Below are positions 62,659-64,000 of a stretch of DNA of 64,000 bases, in pieces. The DNA comes from Hydractinia symbiolongicarpus. Its lineage: Eukaryota; Cnidaria; Hydrozoa; Anthoathecata; Hydractiniidae. A model generated the notes under the pieces. It was given only the letters and a program-made list of their open reading frames with translations. It was not told the DNA's origin and searched no databases. Each line of letters opens with the position of its first letter. Position 1 is the first letter of the stretch. The DNA is taken from the NCBI RefSeq assembly GCF_029227915.1, contig NC_079884.1:27902001-27966000 (forward strand). Direction: 5' to 3'. The translations under genes and the position numbers were made by a program.

Positions 62659-64000
62659 GCGTCACATATTCGTACCAACATGTATTTAGCGATAGTATTC
62701 GGATATTACTAGGTTGCATCGCTTTTAACAGTGAAACGTTTGACTGTGGGACTTACTTGAACTGATTTTGGTCTTTGATCTTATAAATGTGATAAATGAG
62801 CCAGTTTGACTACAAGAACTAACATTCTTCTTAATTTGACATGATTGCTGGAACTCAGCGATTACACTGGGCGCTGTGGTAGCGATTTGTTAAAAAAATT
62901 AAGATAAATAAGTCATTCTTTACTGTGGGACCAATCCTAGCCGTTAGTTCGCGCTGAAGAAATGGAGACAGTTGCAAAAACTGCATTTCATTGACTTTCT
63001 AACTGTGTCAATCCGTTTAAATTACAACGGTTGCGTCACATATTTGTACCAACATGTATTTATTGATTTTTTCCAATATTACTAAGTTGTATTGCTTTTA
63101 ACAGTGAAACGATTGACTGTGGGAATTAATTGAACTGATTCTGGACTGTGACTTTATTAATGTGATAAATGAGCCAATTGGTCTCCAAGGAATAACTTTC
63201 TTCTTAATTTGACGTGAGTGCTGGAATTCAGCGATTACATTAGGCTCTGTGGTAGCGCTTTATTAAAAAGTTTCGATAAATAAGTCTTTTCTTACTGTGG
63301 GACCAATCCTGGCCGTTAGCACGCGCTGAATAAATAGGAACAGTTTCAAAGACTACATTTTATTGACTTTGTAGCGGTATAAATCCGTTTGAGTTACAAC
63401 GGTTGCGTCACATATTTAAAACAACATGTATTTAGCGATAGTATTCGGATATTACTAGTTTGCATCGATTTTAACAGTGAAACGTTTGACTGTGGCACAT
63501 AATTGAACTGATTTTGGAATTTGACCTTATAAATGTGATAAATGAGCCAGTTTGACTACAAGAAATAACATTCTTCTTAATTTGACATGATTGCTGGAAC
63601 TCAGCGATTACACTGGGCGCTATGGTGGCGCTTTATTAAAAAATTCAGATAAATAAGTCATTTTTTACTGTGGGACCAATCCTAGCCGTTAGTTCGCGTT
63701 GGAGAAATAGAGACAGTTTCAAAAACTACATTTCAATGACTTTCTAACGGTGTCAATCCGTTTGAGTTACAACGGTTGCGTCACTTATTCGTACCAACAT
63801 GTATTTAGTGATTTTCTTCCGATATTACTAAGTTGTATTGCCTTTAACAGTGAAACGATTGACTGTGGGAATTAATTGATCTGATTCTGGAATGTGACCT
63901 TATAAATGTGATAAATAAAACAATTGGTCTCCAAGGAATAACATTCTTCTTAATTTGACATGATTGCTGGAATTCAGCGATTACATTAGGCTCTGTGGTA
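62659..64000 (+). repeat. Irregular monomers at the window end, last one cut
   Basis: Anchors 62659, 63033, 63405 and 63778; the last unit is truncated by the window edge at 223 bp. Unit 63405 has CACATATTTAAAACAAC. No HOR partner inside the window; the array clearly continues to the right. Confidence 0.88.

Larger units (their letters stand above)
1..64000 (+). repeat. Satellite DNA array, ~373-bp monomer, window-spanning
   Basis: The entire window is tandem copies of one monomer. The anchor GCGTCAC (with point variants) recurs 176 times from 4 to 63778; 158 of the 175 complete units are 371-374 bp and 17 carry deletions. All copies are in the same orientation, with no inversion and no foreign insertion. 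The least variable part is the stretch around the anchor, from AATCCGTTTGAG to CCAACATGTATTTA; GGTAGCGCTTTATT and ACTGTGGGACCAATCC are also well kept. All forward frames are broken by stops and nothing suggests translation. Known biology: arrays of this kind with multimeric higher-order repeats are typical of centromeric or pericentromeric heterochromatin in eukaryotes. The chromosomal position and species are inference or unknown; I do not recognise the family. 373 bp is close to two nucleosome repeat lengths. Confidence 0.97.

Noticed and set aside
1-64000. CRISPR array
   Set aside because: Repeat and period are far too long, there are no short unique spacers, and the whole unit is repeated.
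1-64000. AATAAA polyadenylation signals in CTGAATAAATAGG and GATAAATAAATC
   Set aside because: Expected by chance in A+T-rich repeats and not associated with any transcript unit that I can support.
1-64000. Assignment to a known satellite family of similar length (about 360-370 bp families exist in beetles, flies and plants)
   Set aside because: Length alone is not evidence, and I do not recognise the sequence well enough to name a family or species without a database search.

Overview
The whole 64 kb window is one uninterrupted tandem satellite DNA array. I see no protein-coding gene, RNA gene, transposon or unique sequence anywhere in it. The basic monomer is about 373 bp, roughly 64% A+T by counting sample lines, and every copy runs head to tail on the same strand. 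Using the first G of the conserved GCGTCAC motif as an anchor, I located 176 anchors (4 to 63778). These bound 175 complete units: 158 are 371-374 bp and 17 are shortened (ten of 249 bp, one of 300, three of 334, two of 356, one of 365). Such a long, pure, higher-order-organised array points to a eukaryotic centromere, pericentromere or other heterochromatic block. I do not recognise the monomer family and cannot name the organism from it.

Monomers fall into two main classes. Class 1 reads TAGTGATTTTCTTCC after the anchor, later GATTCTGGAMTGTGACC, CAATTGG and ATTCAGCGATTACATTAGGC. Class 2 reads TAGCGATAGTATTCGG, later TTTTGGWCTTTGACC, CAGTTTGACTACAAG and ACTCAGCGATTACACTGGGC. There are also chimeras between the classes. 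The order follows a local rule: a monomer ending in CTTTTCTTACTG is usually followed by CTGGCC and a class 2 body; one ending in TCATTTTTTACTG is usually followed by CTAGCC and a class 1 body.

Layout. 1-5592: pentameric higher-order repeat (HOR) of 1863 bp, two clean copies and a rearranged third. 5593-14640: mixed region with 249-bp short monomers and one half of a ~2.5 kb segmental duplication (second half at 13.2-15.6 kb). 14641-18620: two copies of a 1990-bp HOR. 17829-25534: two near-identical copies of a 3853-bp HOR of 11 units. 25535-34105: dimers of 745 bp flanking a 7-mer (2609 bp) and its 8-mer relative (2982 bp). 34106-39325: poorly ordered monomers. 39326-42642: a 746-bp dimer in three copies. 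44133-46292: a 1080-bp trimer twice. 46666-51141: a 1119-bp trimer nested in a 2238-bp hexamer. 51142-55235: irregular. 55236-56725: 745-bp dimer twice. 57471-59674: 1102-bp trimer twice. 60421-62658: 1119-bp trimer twice. 62659-64000: irregular tail, cut by the window end.

The most notable sequence element is a 20-bp dyad, ACAGTGAA-NNNN-TTSACTGT, starting 69 bp after the anchor in nearly every monomer checked. In three class 2 monomers it is a perfect 20-bp palindrome. A second element is a run of three AACGG cores in alternating orientation just before the anchor. The junctions let parts of the expansion history be ordered. I found no evidence of a novel gene system; the interest lies in array architecture and evolution.
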